64,000 nt of DNA from Bacillus sp. FJAT-26390 (GTDB lineage: Bacteria; Bacillota; Bacilli; Paenibacillales; Paenibacillaceae), in the NCBI RefSeq assembly GCF_001682865.1, contig NZ_MAQX01000022.1, positions 248,001 through 312,000 of the forward strand, in the 5' to 3' direction. The position numbers and the translations under genes are program-made. A model generated the notes under the pieces. That model ran no database searches. It was not told the origin of the DNA and saw nothing but the letters and a program-made list of their open reading frames with translations. Within the stretch, counting starts at the first letter, position 1. Each line of letters opens with the position of its first letter. Shown one piece after another: positions 63,915 to 64,000 of this stretch.

Positions 63915-64000
63915 GGCGATACCCCCTTCTTTAAGATGATCAAAATCGGCCGACCAACCGGATGAACTTCCATAGTTTACACTAAAAGCCAAAAACTATG

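Noticed and set aside
1..64000. tRNA, rRNA, insertion sequences, prophage and replication origins
   Set aside because: None was recognised by eye; small or divergent RNA genes could have been missed.

Overview
The window looks like a chromosomal segment of a Gram-positive, endospore-forming bacterium of the Paenibacillus type. The evidence is strong AGGAGG Shine-Dalgarno sites, spore germination (GerA/GerB/GerC), spore coat (YheC/YheD) and sporulation (YtrH/YtrI) genes, an S-layer-homology protein, and gene blocks that match Bacillus order with local differences (ytoI-ytpI-ytrI-ytrH-dnaE; accD-accA-pyk-fxsA; citZ-icd-mdh). Genus is an inference; no rRNA or tRNA gene, insertion sequence, prophage or CRISPR array was seen.

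Layout. 1-4.5 kb: the 3' part of a paeninodin-like lasso peptide cluster: cyclase (cut by the window edge), a 47-residue precursor absent from a longest-ORF view, an intrinsic terminator, an HPr-kinase-like tailoring kinase, a PqqD-like leader-binding protein, a transglutaminase-like protease and an ABC exporter. The kinase plus a precursor ending in Ser suggests a C-terminally phosphorylated lasso peptide. 4.5-24 kb: mixed housekeeping and accessory genes, including a phosphoesterase, an AraC/PhyH divergent pair, a dicarboxylate-type symporter, a RecQ-tail-like HRDC protein, CheX, a DEAD-box helicase, an S-layer protein, an EcsAB-like ABC transporter, phosphatidylserine decarboxylase and a TspO-like protein. 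24-30 kb: an operon of four tandem ATP-grasp spore-coat paralogues plus a GNAT enzyme, divergent from yheA. 30-38 kb: XRE regulator, ytoI, ytpI, ytrI, ytrH and dnaE. 38-44 kb: pgpA, accDA, pyk, a thioesterase and fxsA. 44-48 kb: ppk and ppx, convergent and overlapping. 48-54.4 kb: citZ-icd-mdh, then recQ. 54.6-59 kb: sugar kinase with DeoR regulator, facing nagBA. 59-64 kb: fni and a gerABC germinant-receptor operon.

Most interesting unexplained structure: (i) the lasso precursor/kinase pair with an ambiguous core register; (ii) a repeated hairpin-plus-Shine-Dalgarno element upstream of two unrelated genes (39.0 and 43.7 kb), with a compensatory base-pair change; (iii) a 22-bp tandem repeat array and hairpin-rich block that separate icd from mdh; (iv) a doubled palindromic operator-like site at nagBA that matches neither the NagR nor the CcpA consensus as I know them; (v) a three-hexamer PhoP-like box in front of ppk.
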